DNA from: Azospirillum oryzae
GTDB taxonomy: Bacteria; Pseudomonadota; Alphaproteobacteria; Azospirillales; Azospirillaceae
Direction: 5' to 3'
Assembly (NCBI RefSeq): GCF_900177515.1
Contig: NZ_FXAK01000004.1
Location: 279,187 to 343,186 of the forward strand
Length of the DNA: 64,000 bases
Part shown: positions 26,651-36,564 of the stretch, piece after piece
How the letters are laid out: each line of letters begins with the position of its first letter
Position numbering within the stretch: the first letter of the stretch is position 1
The notes under the pieces: generated by a model
What the model saw: only the letters and a program-made list of their open reading frames with translations
Database searches by the model: none
Told to the model about the DNA's origin: nothing
Made by a program: the position numbers and the translations under genes

Positions 26651-28021
26651 TCACAGATTCGTGGGGCATTTAGCGTCGTTCGGGTGAGCGACGGCGGTAG
26701 CCAGACGGGCAGTCCGCGCTGCGGCTGGTCCTAGAACGCGACCGGAATGCTCTGCGGTCGACCGGAGCTGAGTCGGCAGGCCGGACCGGCCGGGAAAGTG
26801 CACGCCGAGCGTAAGAACGGCGACGACCATCAGCGCCCAGAGCGCGCCGGTTCCTTGCAGGAGAGAGGATTCTAAAGCGTTATGGCCGATGCCAAAGGCG
26901 AGTAGTGCCATCGCAAGCAGGACCACATCTTGAGACTCGGACGTCAATGCGCCTGGACGGTAGCTCCAAATGCCAATGAAGGGGCGGAAGAGCGCCGCAA
27001 CGCTCAGAGCAAGCCCCACTGTGCCCACGGAAACCATCACATCAAGGAAGCCGTTGTGCGCCTCGGTGTAGCGCGCGACTTGTTCGGAGGCTTCCCTCAA
27101 AGCCGGTGCCTTGTCCCCGACCGCCCAGAACGATCCATATCCGAACCCGGTTAACGGTGCTTCCATCGTCTTGCGCCAGACAAAGCTCCAGATCTCTGTC
27201 CGCCCGGTGAAGGTCACATCTCCAAAGGTTCCGCTCAGGACCACTGTCGCCGCATACACCGCTGGCGCCATCCCAACCGCTACGGCCACCAGCACCAATG
27301 CAAAGAGCCCTCGGTCAAAACCACGGCGCAATCCGGCGAGAAACACGGGGATCAGAGCCGCGGCCGCGGCAAACATGCCGAGACTGGTCCGCGATCCTGT
27401 CAGCACCAGAGCGGCGCCCCAAGCAAGACCACCGGCTACCAGCCAGCTGTTTCGCCGGGAAAGCCCGACAGACAGCCAAATCAGGGACGACACAGCGCAG
27501 GCGTACCCAGCGACATTCTTCTGTGGGTGCAATCCTTCGAGATGGCCTTCGTGGTCGAACGCCAAACCCGGCACGAAAAGTGCTCCCAGCAGGTTGGCTG
27601 CCATCACCCCGCCGGTGACCCCTAACAGTACACCCACCAAGCTGCGCGGCGACAGCGAAGCGCATAATAAGGCAAGTGCCCCGACTAGGCCGCCCGCGAG
27701 CACCCGGCGCGCTGCCAGATCAGGGACCGGCGACCACAGCACGCTGACAGCACACCACATTGCAAGAATAACAAGAAAAGGGTTCGAAGAAAGGATTGGC
27801 CCAAGCCGGCGTGCGCGGACGAGCAGGAGAGGGACGGCTAGAGCGAAGAGGCCGCTTATTAGCACTTGGCGCAGACCGTCGACCGCTCCAGACTTGTCGA
27901 TCGACTCCGTGGACTCGGCTCCGAACGGTGTGCTTCCTACCATAAGGACGGCAAGAAAAGCGAAGCACACCACAGTCGCGAAGGGATCGCGCCGAGGTGA
28001 CTGCAAGGCATCGTTCTGCAT
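26651..28021 (-). CDS. Wzy/O-antigen ligase-type polysaccharide polymerase
   Basis: 456 residues with about 11-12 membrane helices. The Wzy_C domain (PF04932 type) is marked by GLHPQKNVAGYACAVSSLIW, VLTGSRTSLGMFAA and the periplasmic loop ARYTEAHNGFLDVMVSVGTV, whose H-N-x-x-L motif is characteristic. In a Wzx/Wzy pathway it would join undecaprenyl-linked repeat units. Neighbours are the BY-kinase co-polymerase (7-base gap) and a GT2. Ligase and polymerase cannot be separated by sequence; the flippase and Wzz partners favour polymerase. Confidence 0.88.
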   Translation of the reverse strand: MQNDALQSPRRDPFATVVCFAFLAVLMVGSTPFGAESTESIDKSGAVDGLRQVLISGLFALAVPLLLVRARRLGPILSSNPFLVILAMWCAVSVLWSPVPDLAARRVLAGGLVGALALLCASLSPRSLVGVLLGVTGGVMAANLLGALFVPGLAFDHEGHLEGLHPQKNVAGYACAVSSLIWLSVGLSRRNSWLVAGGLAWGAALVLTGSRTSLGMFAAAAALIPVFLAGLRRGFDRGLFALVLVAVAVGMAPAVYAATVVLSGTFGDVTFTGRTEIWSFVWRKTMEAPLTGFGYGSFWAVGDKAPALREASEQVARYTEAHNGFLDVMVSVGTVGLALSVAALFRPFIGIWSYRPGALTSESQDVVLLAMALLAFGIGHNALESSLLQGTGALWALMVVAVLTLGVHFPGRSGLPTQLRSTAEHSGRVLGPAAARTARLATAVAHPNDAKCPTNL

Positions 28022-28028
28022 GGTGCGC

Positions 28029-30263
28029 TCACACCTTGTAATACCGTTTTAGCGCACGGTGGTAAGCCGCAGCGTCACCGCGTTCATAGTGGGGGAGATC
28101 GCGCACGTTGGCGCGCGTGACCACAACTCCAGAGACCCGACCGCCGAAGTCTTGAACACGGTCAATGCTGCTACGCACCAACTCGCGATCCGTTCGATTC
28201 CAGCGCACTAGGAAGACGGTCTCGTCGGCAAGGCGCAGCACGTTCAGAGTCTCGGACGCTGCGGCGACGGGTGCCGTGTCGACGATCACCAAGTCATAGC
28301 AACGACGAAGTGCAGTGTAGACATCAGCGAGCCGCTCGGAGGACGCGACCAGCACGCCCGCCGCTTCAGATGTCATAGATCCAGAGAGTAGGACATCAAT
28401 TCCGCACGAAGCGGTCACCACCGCATCCACCGGATCTATCCCCCTGCACAAGCACTCCGAGAGCCCGGAATGCGAGTTAGCAAGACGGACGATTCTGTGC
28501 AGGTCGGGCTTACGCAGGTCAGCGTCCACAACAACAGCGCGCCGTCCAAGCGCGGCCATGATGATGGCGAGGTCCACCGCTGTTGAAGTCTTAGCTTCGC
28601 CAGAAAGCGAGGATGCCACGGCAACGACGCGGCCGGACACAGGGCCGTCTACGCGCAGCATCAGCGTGAGCGCAAGCCGGCGCAGTCCTTCGGCATAGAC
28701 TGGATCCCGCTCGATGACATCGGTACCGGCCCGCCGGGCGCGCCCAGAGATAGCTGGCATAATAGCCATCGGAGTCACAGTTGCCACCTCTGCAACATCA
28801 GAGGCGCTACGGATCGAGGTACAGGTGCGGTCGCGCAGAAAGGCCACCATGAAGGCCAGTGCGGCTCCAAGTGCGCCCCCCCCGGCTGTCAATAGCCTGG
28901 TGCGTGGAAAGGACGGCACGCTTGGGGGCTCAGCCGTCGAAATGACGCGAGCGGGCAACTGTCCGAGGCTCATCCCGGCCACCACCTCCTTGGAGCGCGT
29001 CAGGAAATTCTCATAAAGCGTCCGCATGGCGCTAGTGCGCCGCTCCAAAGCGTTGATTTCAACAGCAGCCTGAGGATCGTATGCGATCTCCTGCGCGGCA
29101 CGTAGCGCTTCTTCGGCTTGAACCCGCCAACGTGAGGCGCTTGCTGCCGCCAAGCGGGCTGAGGCGGCAATCCGCGTTATCTCGGCTGCTTGAGATGCCC
29201 GATTGGCTTCGAGCTGACGCAGGATACCCTGGCGGTCCGGATGGCGCTCGCCCAGGCGAGTAGCCATGTCCGCCGCTTGTCTCTTGAGTGATTGTTCCTG
29301 ATCGCGTAGGCGGGCCATCGCCTCCGATGCGACTACACTCGGGTGTTCGGCCGCGCCACTAGGTGTAGCTGCCAAATTCTCGAGCTGGGTGGCTTGGTCC
29401 AGAGCCATTGCCTCGCGAGCTTGTGCCTGAACAAGCTGACGAACGAGAGCATCAATGCGCCGTGCCGCCGTGTCGTCGCCGAGCGTCCGGACTAGGCCAG
29501 CACGCGCACGGTAAGTTTGGAGTTCACGATCGGCTGTAGCGACCTGCTCTTGGAGTTCATTGACCTGCTTGGACAGCCAACGTGCAGCGTTTTCTGAAGC
29601 TTTGCGTTTTGCGGCGACCTCGGCTTCAGCGTAGAGCGCAACGAGGCGGTTAGCAATCCGCGCAGCCTTGTCTGGATCGTGTGAAGATACAGAAACCCGA
29701 ACCACTTTGGAACGCCCCACCGGCTCGACCGCGATGCGCTGAGCAAGAGTCGTATGAACACTTTGCGAGGGAGAGGACAGCCCTTGGACGGGTCCAGCGC
29801 CAATGAGTTCGCGCAGCGCGCTGGAAACGGCCCATGCAGCCTGCGTCAAAGAAGCTGGCTCCCGAAGTAGCGAGTTGAACTCTGGGTCACGCTCAAGCGT
29901 CAGGTCGGCAGCGAGCGTCGCCAGCAGATCTCGGGAATGGAGCACGGCAACCTTCGAAGCGAAGGCCTCCGGGTCTATTTCCGCTTCATCCGGAACCCCA
30001 GGAAGGACACGAACGGCCGTTTCGGGTTCTAAGACAATTTCAGTTGAAGCCGTGTAAAGGGGCTGCACCGCCCCTGCCCACAAGCCAGCCAGCAAGGCCC
30101 CGACGACAGCGGAAACCGCGATCATAACCCGAGCGCGCCACGCCAATCTCCAGAGGCGCCGCACGTGCCAAAATAGATCTTCGCCGCCGTCGGGAGAGCC
30201 GCGCCCAGTCCCTTGGACGCACGCTTGTAGGATTGGCCCCCGTGTGCCGAATGCGTCGGTCAT
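28029..30263 (-). CDS. polysaccharide co-polymerase / BY-kinase (ExoP-like Wzz-Wzc)
   Basis: 744 residues from the ATG at 30263, behind a good GCAAGGAGATTGAG site; an upstream start would read through the flippase end. A first membrane helix (VMIAVSAVVGALLAGLWAGA) and a second near residue 450 bracket a Wzz domain with a long coiled coil. The cytoplasmic kinase part has a divergent Walker A (SLSGEAKTSTAVDLA, Ala for the usual second Gly), Walker A' (AVVVDADLRKPD), Walker B (YDLVIVDTAP) and a tyrosine-rich tail with Y-x7-YYKV. It would control chain length and export through phosphorylation of that tail. Flippase and polymerase genes flank it. Confidence 0.93.
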   Translation of the reverse strand: MTDAFGTRGPILQACVQGTGRGSPDGGEDLFWHVRRLWRLAWRARVMIAVSAVVGALLAGLWAGAVQPLYTASTEIVLEPETAVRVLPGVPDEAEIDPEAFASKVAVLHSRDLLATLAADLTLERDPEFNSLLREPASLTQAAWAVSSALRELIGAGPVQGLSSPSQSVHTTLAQRIAVEPVGRSKVVRVSVSSHDPDKAARIANRLVALYAEAEVAAKRKASENAARWLSKQVNELQEQVATADRELQTYRARAGLVRTLGDDTAARRIDALVRQLVQAQAREAMALDQATQLENLAATPSGAAEHPSVVASEAMARLRDQEQSLKRQAADMATRLGERHPDRQGILRQLEANRASQAAEITRIAASARLAAASASRWRVQAEEALRAAQEIAYDPQAAVEINALERRTSAMRTLYENFLTRSKEVVAGMSLGQLPARVISTAEPPSVPSFPRTRLLTAGGGALGAALAFMVAFLRDRTCTSIRSASDVAEVATVTPMAIMPAISGRARRAGTDVIERDPVYAEGLRRLALTLMLRVDGPVSGRVVAVASSLSGEAKTSTAVDLAIIMAALGRRAVVVDADLRKPDLHRIVRLANSHSGLSECLCRGIDPVDAVVTASCGIDVLLSGSMTSEAAGVLVASSERLADVYTALRRCYDLVIVDTAPVAAASETLNVLRLADETVFLVRWNRTDRELVRSSIDRVQDFGGRVSGVVVTRANVRDLPHYERGDAAAYHRALKRYYKV

Positions 30264-30267
30264 GGTC

Positions 30268-31554
30268 TCAATCTCCTTGCGCTGCGTCGAGTTGGTCTGC
30301 TTGCAGGCATTCCGTTGCAGGCAGCGTGCGCAGTCGCAACCACCCGGAAATAGTAAAAGCCAGCGCCGCGGCGGCCCCTGCACCGGCAATTCCAGCAACG
30401 GGCACGAGAATTGTGAGGAATGTTGCTGACATCACTGCGGTCGCTAGGTTGCACATGGCCATTGCTGCATCGAGTCCTGCGGTGTATTGCGCCATTGCCC
30501 CGAAGTCAGACAGGGTCCGTACAACCGTGCCGGCCATGACTGCCCAGAAGATGGTGGAGATGTTGGTATTGACGGGAAGCACACCGGCGAGTGGCGCTCC
30601 CACCTGGAATGCAAGGCCGATTGCCGTGGAGATCGCCACAGCCGCCACAGCCGTACGGTTGGCAAACGATCTAGCCAACCTTCGGTGCGAAGCTGCGCCG
30701 CCGATCCGCCACGCGCGGATAAGCCTCGGACGCTGGATCTGCATCACACCCATAGTGACCAGGGTGTTAGCTGCGTTTGCCACGGACCAGAACAAGAAAT
30801 ACGTGCCCGCGGCCTCAATCCCAAGGAATAGCGAAACAAGGTAGCGGTCCAGGTAAAGCCCAGACACTGCCGCCAGGTCAGCAGCATAGAGAAGCCGAGC
30901 GCGCCACAGGGCGTCCGTGATTGTGGAACGCCGCAGCGCAGTCCTGGCGGCCGAACGCCAGAGCCAACGCCTTGTCACTGCAGCGAAGATCGCAACGCCG
31001 GCGAACCCGCCACAAGCCCATAAAACGAGCACCCATTCCAAAGAGCGAAACTGGGGAAAAGCGACCGCAACCGCTAAGTAGATGATCACCCAAGCCGCCG
31101 AGCGCACGAACATCGCAACGTTGGCGAGGAGGGGGCGCGAACGGTTGCTGAGGACATGGAAGATATCATTGTTGATGTGCTCTAAGAAGGTGACAGCCAC
31201 CGCCAAACACAACCAGTCCGGCGCCGCTCCAGCCGCACAGAACCCTATGCCAACGACCAGAATTGCGGTGTAGCCGATCCCAGCGATTCCCCAAGCCCGG
31301 CACATGGCGCCAGCCACCGTTCCGCCGTCTTGCGCTTCTGCGTCGCGGGCGATTAGGTGTGTCAATCCTAGCCCTAAGAGCACAGGCCCGACAGCGGCCC
31401 CCCCCGCAACTAGGCCGTATGCTCCTAAGGCCTCTAGGTCGAGATAGCGCGCGAGGAACATGACAAGCAGCAGCCGGCACCCCATTGCTGCGCCTCGTGT
31501 CACCGCTATGAAACTTGCGGCGGCGGATGATCGATGGTCCCAGGAGGCGGTCAC
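30268..31554 (-). CDS. Wzx-type polysaccharide flippase (MOP superfamily)
   Basis: 428 residues with 12 predicted membrane helices. The N-terminus (FIAVTRGAAMGCRLLLVMFL then ARYLDLEALGAYGLVAGGAA) is typical of RfbX/Wzx proteins, and the RFLDLEALG-like segment is the usual first loop. It would flip the lipid-linked repeat unit across the inner membrane. Its start overlaps the GT4 stop by 4 bases (ATGA), and its stop is 4 bases before the BY-kinase start, which shows translational coupling in one operon. Codon use is less GC-biased than outside the island. Confidence 0.9.
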   Translation of the reverse strand: MTASWDHRSSAAASFIAVTRGAAMGCRLLLVMFLARYLDLEALGAYGLVAGGAAVGPVLLGLGLTHLIARDAEAQDGGTVAGAMCRAWGIAGIGYTAILVVGIGFCAAGAAPDWLCLAVAVTFLEHINNDIFHVLSNRSRPLLANVAMFVRSAAWVIIYLAVAVAFPQFRSLEWVLVLWACGGFAGVAIFAAVTRRWLWRSAARTALRRSTITDALWRARLLYAADLAAVSGLYLDRYLVSLFLGIEAAGTYFLFWSVANAANTLVTMGVMQIQRPRLIRAWRIGGAASHRRLARSFANRTAVAAVAISTAIGLAFQVGAPLAGVLPVNTNISTIFWAVMAGTVVRTLSDFGAMAQYTAGLDAAMAMCNLATAVMSATFLTILVPVAGIAGAGAAAALAFTISGWLRLRTLPATECLQADQLDAAQGD

Positions 31555-32804
31555 TGGACCTCCTCCGCTGCAGCCCCACCGACGGTACGAACACGCACCA
31601 TACGCGGGGCTGCAAGAAGGCGCGTGTAGAGGTCGTTAGTTGCGGCTATGCAGGCGTCAGCCGAGTAATTCGCTGCCACATGCGCCTTGGCGTGTGCGCC
31701 GAGCTCAAGCCAACGTTTGCGGGGCGTCCTCGCAAGCAGATCGGCCAGAACATTTGGGTCGTCGGCTTCGAACAAAAGGCCCGTTTTACCGTCGATAACA
31801 AGTTCAGGGAGACCTCCCACCGCACGAGCAAGCACCGGGCATCCGTACGACATGGCCTCGGCGGCGGACAGCCCAAAAGCTTCCCAACGCGATGGAACGA
31901 CCACCACGTCGGCGTTGGCTAGGTAAGAACGGATTTGCTCGGCGTTGAGCCAGCCTGTCAAAGTGACATTCGGCAGTGTCGGCGGAGTCCACCGCGGATC
32001 ATCCGCGGCCCCGATCGCGATTAGGCGGACGGGGGCATGCTCTAGCCGCTCCATCGCCGAAAATAGCAAATCTGTGCCTTTAGCGTTGTCGAATCGACCT
32101 ACATAGAGGACATCAACCCAATCTGGACCCGAACGATCAAACGGCAACCATGGTGCCGTATCCGCAGGGATCGGCACACCGTTGGGAATAACGGCTAGTT
32201 TTCCGGCTGAAAGCCCAGCGCGGAGGCCGACTGCTTGTTCATTGCGGCTAACACAAATAATTGCGTCGCATAAGGATTCAAGAACCCGCTCTGCAGCCTC
32301 GTAGGCGATTTGACGCACGCGATCAACCTTCATAATGAACGGCCAACCGTGGGGACAGTAGACCACCTTAGGGTGCCGGATTGGCCGCATGCACGCGAGA
32401 ACCACCCGTCCCACAGCGCCAGCGAATGTGCTGTGCAGGTGGACCACGTCAGGGTCTTCTCTCCACACCGTCACGGCAAGCCGCACGGCAAAGCGGAATA
32501 GAGAGGAGGGGTTTCGCCCCGATCGTCGGAAGGTCTCGACCCGCACACTGAGCCCCCGCATCTCATCAATCTGCTCCTCAGGGACAAGGAGGACGGCGTT
32601 GTTTTCGCAGTATATCTTTAACTGTGATGTAAGGAGGCGGAGTACTGTTGCCACCCCCCCTTTTACTGTTTCTGCCGCATGTAGGACTTTCACAGCAGGT
32701 GTGTCTGGGGAAGGAGGGTTGGGGAGAACCGATCTTGGCAGGCTCCCCGGAGCTTTAGTGCCCGGCATTTGATCGCAAAGAAGGGGAACTTGCACAGCCG
32801 CCAC
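31551..32804 (-). CDS. GT4 family glycosyltransferase
   Basis: 417 residues, GT-B fold. After a 35-residue N-terminal extension, the acceptor-domain motif KGGVATVLRLL lies near residue 48 and a VVHLHSTFAG segment near 120. The donor domain has VLYVGRFDNAKGTDLLFSAM, VVPSRWEAFGLSAAEAMSYG (the E-x7-E retaining motif) and PVLARAVGGLPELVIDGKTG. GT4 enzymes transfer sugars with retention from nucleotide sugars. It is the first gene of the EPS operon. The true start could be the second Met at residue 12. No priming glycosyltransferase is seen beside it. Confidence 0.93.
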   Translation of the reverse strand: MAAVQVPLLCDQMPGTKAPGSLPRSVLPNPPSPDTPAVKVLHAAETVKGGVATVLRLLTSQLKIYCENNAVLLVPEEQIDEMRGLSVRVETFRRSGRNPSSLFRFAVRLAVTVWREDPDVVHLHSTFAGAVGRVVLACMRPIRHPKVVYCPHGWPFIMKVDRVRQIAYEAAERVLESLCDAIICVSRNEQAVGLRAGLSAGKLAVIPNGVPIPADTAPWLPFDRSGPDWVDVLYVGRFDNAKGTDLLFSAMERLEHAPVRLIAIGAADDPRWTPPTLPNVTLTGWLNAEQIRSYLANADVVVVPSRWEAFGLSAAEAMSYGCPVLARAVGGLPELVIDGKTGLLFEADDPNVLADLLARTPRKRWLELGAHAKAHVAANYSADACIAATNDLYTRLLAAPRMVRVRTVGGAAAEEVQ

Positions 32805-33283
32805 CTGTTGTTGTTAGGGACTGCTCTCAGGCGTGCTAATAAAGTTACTTAGGCAATCCTCTGCCTCCAAACAGCAAGATGGCGGGCTGACCTAAAAACC
32901 TGAGGTTTCCTCGGTTTAAGTAAGCTGTTTCATTGAATCGGTATCAATGGCGGTGAAGAAGCCCAATGAATTTTTCTCAGTCCACCCTTCCGGTTCAAAC
33001 TAGATATCGATCGGAGGCAGGTGGGTTACGGTCGAGTAGAAGTCACTACACGAAAGTAATCTTCAACTTTTATGGACTATGTCATGACGACATTCCTTGG
33101 CGTAAGGACAATTTTCTGGCCTTGCGCCGGTGCTTACGTGCTTGGCATGGATACAGCTTCGGATACGAGCACCGCTGCGAAGCGACGTTTTGAAGAGTAC
33201 GTGTGTGCCCTAGGGGCGGTGGTCGGTAACGATGCACGCTGCCGTGGCCTGACGTATGGCCCGATAATCACGGTAAGAATGGC
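32805..33283. other. non-coding region upstream of the EPS operon
   Basis: The 479 bases hold the promoter region of the EPS operon. Short open frames on both strands have no recognisable features. A weak hairpin (AAACC-T-GAGG paired with CCTCGGTTT, about 32896-32917) lies roughly 95 bases upstream of the GT4 start and might act in the leader. The region is comparatively AT-rich. Confidence 0.5.
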
Positions 33284-33526
33284 GACAATCAGGGGCTCTT
33301 CCGCACGCCCAATGATATAAAATCTAAGATTGATTTTATTTACGGGCAGCGCTGTTACACAGCGGCCAGAACCCGGCTTCGCAACAGGTCGTGCTTTGCT
33401 CGACCGCAAATTTGCCACTTCAGCTCTTTCAGCCGGTTGATCTGCCCTTCAACCGGGCTGGTGCTCCATGGTTCGGTGATGGCGGCGCGCACCGCCGCCT
33501 CGTCCCGCATCAAGCCGTCCGCAAAG

Positions 33527-34953
33527 GATCGTGCCCCGGCACGTGGTGTACGAGCGAAGTGGTTTGTCATCGCTCTCCGGCAGGTTGGGCCGGATCAGGT
33601 TGCCACAGCGGACAACCTGGAGACGTCAGTATGCCCCAACGGCGTCATGGTCTCCAAGCTCATGTAGCGGCGGCTGGCCGCCCACTCATCATTTTGCTCC
33701 AGCAGGATGGCCCCTCCCAGTCGGAAGATCGCCGCTTCATTGGGGAATATGACGACGACGTCGGTGCGCCGCTTGACCTCGCCGTTGACGCGCTCGAGGG
33801 GATTGGTCGAGCTGATCTTGGTCCAATGGTCGGGATGGAAGTCCATGTAGGCGAGGACGTCGTGTTCGGCCTCGTCCATCAGCGTGGCAAGCTTGGGGAA
33901 GCGCTCGCGCAGGCTATCGGCGACTTGGCGCCATTGCCGGTGGGCGGCCTTGGCGGTCTCCTGGGCGAAAGCCGTGCGGATCGCCGCTGCCACCATCGCG
34001 CGTTGCGGTGCAGCCACGTGTGCCATCGCATTGCGATAAAAATGGATCCGGCACCTCTGCCACGCCGCCCCGAACACCTTCGCGGCGGCCGCCTTGAGGC
34101 CCTCATGCGCGTCCGAGATGACCAGCTTCACGCCGCGCAGGCCGCGCCGCATCAGCGCGCGCAGGAACTTGGTCCAGAACACCTCAGCCTCGGAAGGCCC
34201 GATGTCCATGCCCAGCACCTCGCGCCGCCCATCGGTGTTCACGGCCACCGCGATTATCACCGCCACCGAGACGATGCGCCCGGCTTCGCGCACCTTCACG
34301 TAGGTGGCGTCGATCCACAGGTAGGGCCAGTCACCCTCCAGTGGTCGGTTCAGGAAGGACTGCACCCGCTCGTCGATGTCAGCGCACAAGCGGCTGACCT
34401 GGCTCTTGGAGATGCCGGTCATCCCCATGGCCTTGACCAGCTCATCGACACTGCGCGTCGAGACGCCCTGGATGTAGGCTTCCTGAATGACCGCCGTGAG
34501 CGCCTTCTCCGCTGTCCGGCGCGGCTCGAGAAAGCCAGGGAAATAGGAGCCCTTGCGCAGCTTGGGGATCTGCAAGGGGATGGTTCCGGCCCGGGTATCC
34601 CAGGCCCGCTCCCGGTAGCCGTTGCGCTGGTTGACGCGCTCGGCTGTGCGTTCGCCATGCTCGGCGCCGCACAGGCTGTCCACCTCCAGGTTCATCAAGC
34701 TCTGCGCGACGTAGCCGATCATTTCGCGCAGAAGATCCGTATCCGAGCCCTTCTCCAGAAGCTCGTGAAGCGCCATTCTGTCCATGGTCATCGAGGTTCT
34801 CTCCAGCAGCGTTCAAGGTGTTGCAACCCGAACCTACCGGAGATCTTCGATGACCGCCCCGCTGTGGATAAGCGGCCCGCCTACGCCAGCTTTTGGGGGC
34901 GCTTCGGCGGGCCGCTTACCCACAGCTCGTACACCACCTCGCGGGACGCAGCC
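33527..34953 (-). mobile_element. IS256-family insertion sequence, copy 2
   Basis: 1427 bp, inverted relative to copy 1 and virtually identical to it. It is flanked by a perfect 8-bp duplication CCGCAAAG (33519-33526 and 34954-34961), which lies in the ISL3 transposase gene. Because each copy has a private duplication, the two inserted independently. The repeat pair could recombine and invert the EPS genes between them. Confidence 0.95.
33595..34791 (-). CDS. IS256 family transposase, copy 2
   Basis: 398 residues, full length with the same DDE triad as copy 1 ([35 protein letters not shown]). One residue differs (Ala in [10 protein letters not shown]). The start follows the same CTGGAGAGAACCTCG context on the minus strand. 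It lies inside the broken ISL3 transposase gene and is transcribed in the same direction as that relic. Both copies look intact, so trans-mobilisation of either is possible. Confidence 0.96.
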   Translation of the reverse strand: MTMDRMALHELLEKGSDTDLLREMIGYVAQSLMNLEVDSLCGAEHGERTAERVNQRNGYRERAWDTRAGTIPLQIPKLRKGSYFPGFLEPRRTAEKALTAVIQEAYIQGVSTRSVDELVKAMGMTGISKSQVSRLCADIDERVQSFLNRPLEGDWPYLWIDATYVKVREAGRIVSVAVIIAVAVNTDGRREVLGMDIGPSEAEVFWTKFLRALMRRGLRGVKLVISDAHEGLKAAAAKVFGAAWQRCRIHFYRNAMAHVAAPQRAMVAAAIRTAFAQETAKAAHRQWRQVADSLRERFPKLATLMDEAEHDVLAYMDFHPDHWTKISSTNPLERVNGEVKRRTDVVVIFPNEAAIFRLGGAILLEQNDEWAASRRYMSLETMTPLGHTDVSRLSAVAT

Positions 34954-36564
34954 CCGCAAAGGCGCGCAGGGCACTGTCGCGTGCGGTCGTGATCCAGACA
35001 TTGAACCCATCGGCGCGGTGCTCCGAGAGCAAGGCCGTGAAGGCCTTGGTCAAGTCCGCCGCCCGAATGAGGTCCGGAGCGGCGGTGGCGAGACCGGCCA
35101 CGAAAGTCGTTTCCTCCGGCTTGAGTTGCTCGGCCGACTGGGTCAGCAGCTATGCGCAGCGCCGGCCCGACGGCAGCTTCCAAGCGGCGGTGATCGTCGC
35201 CTCCGTAACGGTCGTAGTGACGGGCTCACGGGCCGGGTTGCGGGTGTGCTGTCTGCACGCCCAGCGGAAGAGGGTCTGAACGCTGGCGGTGCAGCCTTGC
35301 TCCTTCAGTTCCTGATGAAGTTGAGCGGCGCTGTGACATCCCTCCCGCCAACGACGTTCCAAGTATGCCTGAAACTGTCGAGAACCGTTCGCCCATGGGG
35401 ACGCACATGGTCCGGTGCGCCATCGGCGGCTAGCCAGAGCGTTCGACGGAGCGGCGGCTCATCCCCAACACCGGGGCAATCAGCTTGGGCGGCACCCCTT
35501 GATCGCGCAGACGCCGGATTTCCGCAATGCGCTCCTCGCGGTGGTGCCGGTTGGCCTGCCGGGTCCGCTCCAGCTTTGTCCCGGAAACCGCCGGCTCGTC
35601 TGGTGGTGCGGCCCTTTCGGCCGTCCCAGCGACCCTGCGGGCCGCGTGCCGGATCGCGCGGCGATGCCGATTGGCCACCGAGCGCAGAGCGTCGCCAAGG
35701 TTGCACCACAGATGCCACCGGTCACAGACCTGCCGCGCCTGTGGAGCGCCCCGCCGGATGCCGTCGGCGAAGACGCCGGCCCGATCGCCGGCGACCACCT
35801 CAACGGCGGGATGGTGGCGTAGCCGCGCGGCCACACTGTCCGCCTAGCGGTCCGGGGAGCAGATCCAGCACCCGGTTGCGTTCCAAATCGACGAGGATGG
35901 TGCCGCAACGCAGGCCGCGTCGCCACGCCCATTCGTTCACGCCAACCACGCGAGGCGGCGGATACGCTGCGGTCGGAGTGGCCCGGATCAGGCGCAGCAG
36001 CGTGTCGCCGCTAACCGGCATGCCGAGACGGCGTGCCAGGTGCGATCCGGGCTCGCCTCTAGCAGCTAGGCCGATGTCCCGTTGCGCCCGGACCAGACGG
36101 GGCGTGCGTCGGGCCTTGGGCAGGGCAACATCCGGCAGGCGTTCGGTGAAGATACGGTGCCGGCACGTGATGACCGGACAGCGGAACCGACGTGTAGTTT
36201 GCCCTGCCAGGGCAGATCAGCGAGACGGCGCAAGTAGGTGCTGTGAACACGAGCGGACATGTGGCCGCACAACGGGCAAACGGACTTGCTTGCCGTTGGC
36301 TTGCCGACGAGAACAATGCGATCCACCGTTGGAAGAAACTGAAAAATGGTGAGACCGGCCGGAAGAACAGCGTGGGGATCGATGAGCAACGGCTACTCGG
36401 AAGCTGGAGAGTGCGACATCCGTCTATATGAGCATGCTGTGATGAGATAGCATCTCTATCCGCAGCACGGGAAGTGAACTTAGCCGCGGCATGATGGTGT
36501 TGTCCGCAACCCTATCAGCCATTAGATGTTTTGCACCAAAAGTGCGGAAGAGCCCCTGATTGTC

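Larger units (their letters stand above)
33355..36389 (-). pseudogene. ISL3 family transposase, frameshifted and split
   Basis: Reading leftward from 36389, the zinc-ribbon N-terminus (SVCPLCGHMSARVHSTYLRR then LADLPWQGK) is followed in other frames by MPVSGDTLLRLIRA, VVGVNEWAWRRGLRCGTILV and GVFADGIRRGAPQARQVCDR-WHL. An HTH-like LRDQGVPPKLIAPVLGMSRR and a segment ending DSALRAF come next. The IS256 copy then interrupts at a TTTGCGG codon pair. Coding resumes with ADGLMRDEAAVRAAITEPWS and TSPVEGQINRLKELKWQICG to the stop at 33355. At least three frameshifts are independent of the insertion, so it was probably already dead when IS256 arrived. Confidence 0.88.
33284..36564 (-). mobile_element. 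ISL3-family element, interrupted by IS256 copy 2
   Basis: Perfect 23-bp terminal repeats, GACAATCAGGGGCTCTTCCG plus CAC, lie at 33284-33306 and inverted at 36542-36564. The GGCTCTTCCGCA core is typical of ISL3 ends. Removing the IS256 copy and its 8-bp duplication leaves about 1846 bp, near the usual ISL3 size. The only gene is a broken ISL3 transposase. I found no 8-bp direct duplication outside the repeats. Confidence 0.8.

Noticed and set aside
33284..33306. 8-bp target duplication of the ISL3 element
   Set aside because: Bases outside the 23-bp repeats (AATGGC on the left, ACGCTT on the right) do not match.
23331..34961. A composite transposon that moved as one unit carrying the EPS operon
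   Set aside because: Each IS256 copy has its own perfect 8-bp target duplication and copy 2 interrupts a local ISL3 gene. The outer flanks do not share a duplication.
33391..34992. 533-residue plus-strand frame across IS256 copy 2
   Set aside because: It is the antisense of the transposase and appears identically opposite copy 1.
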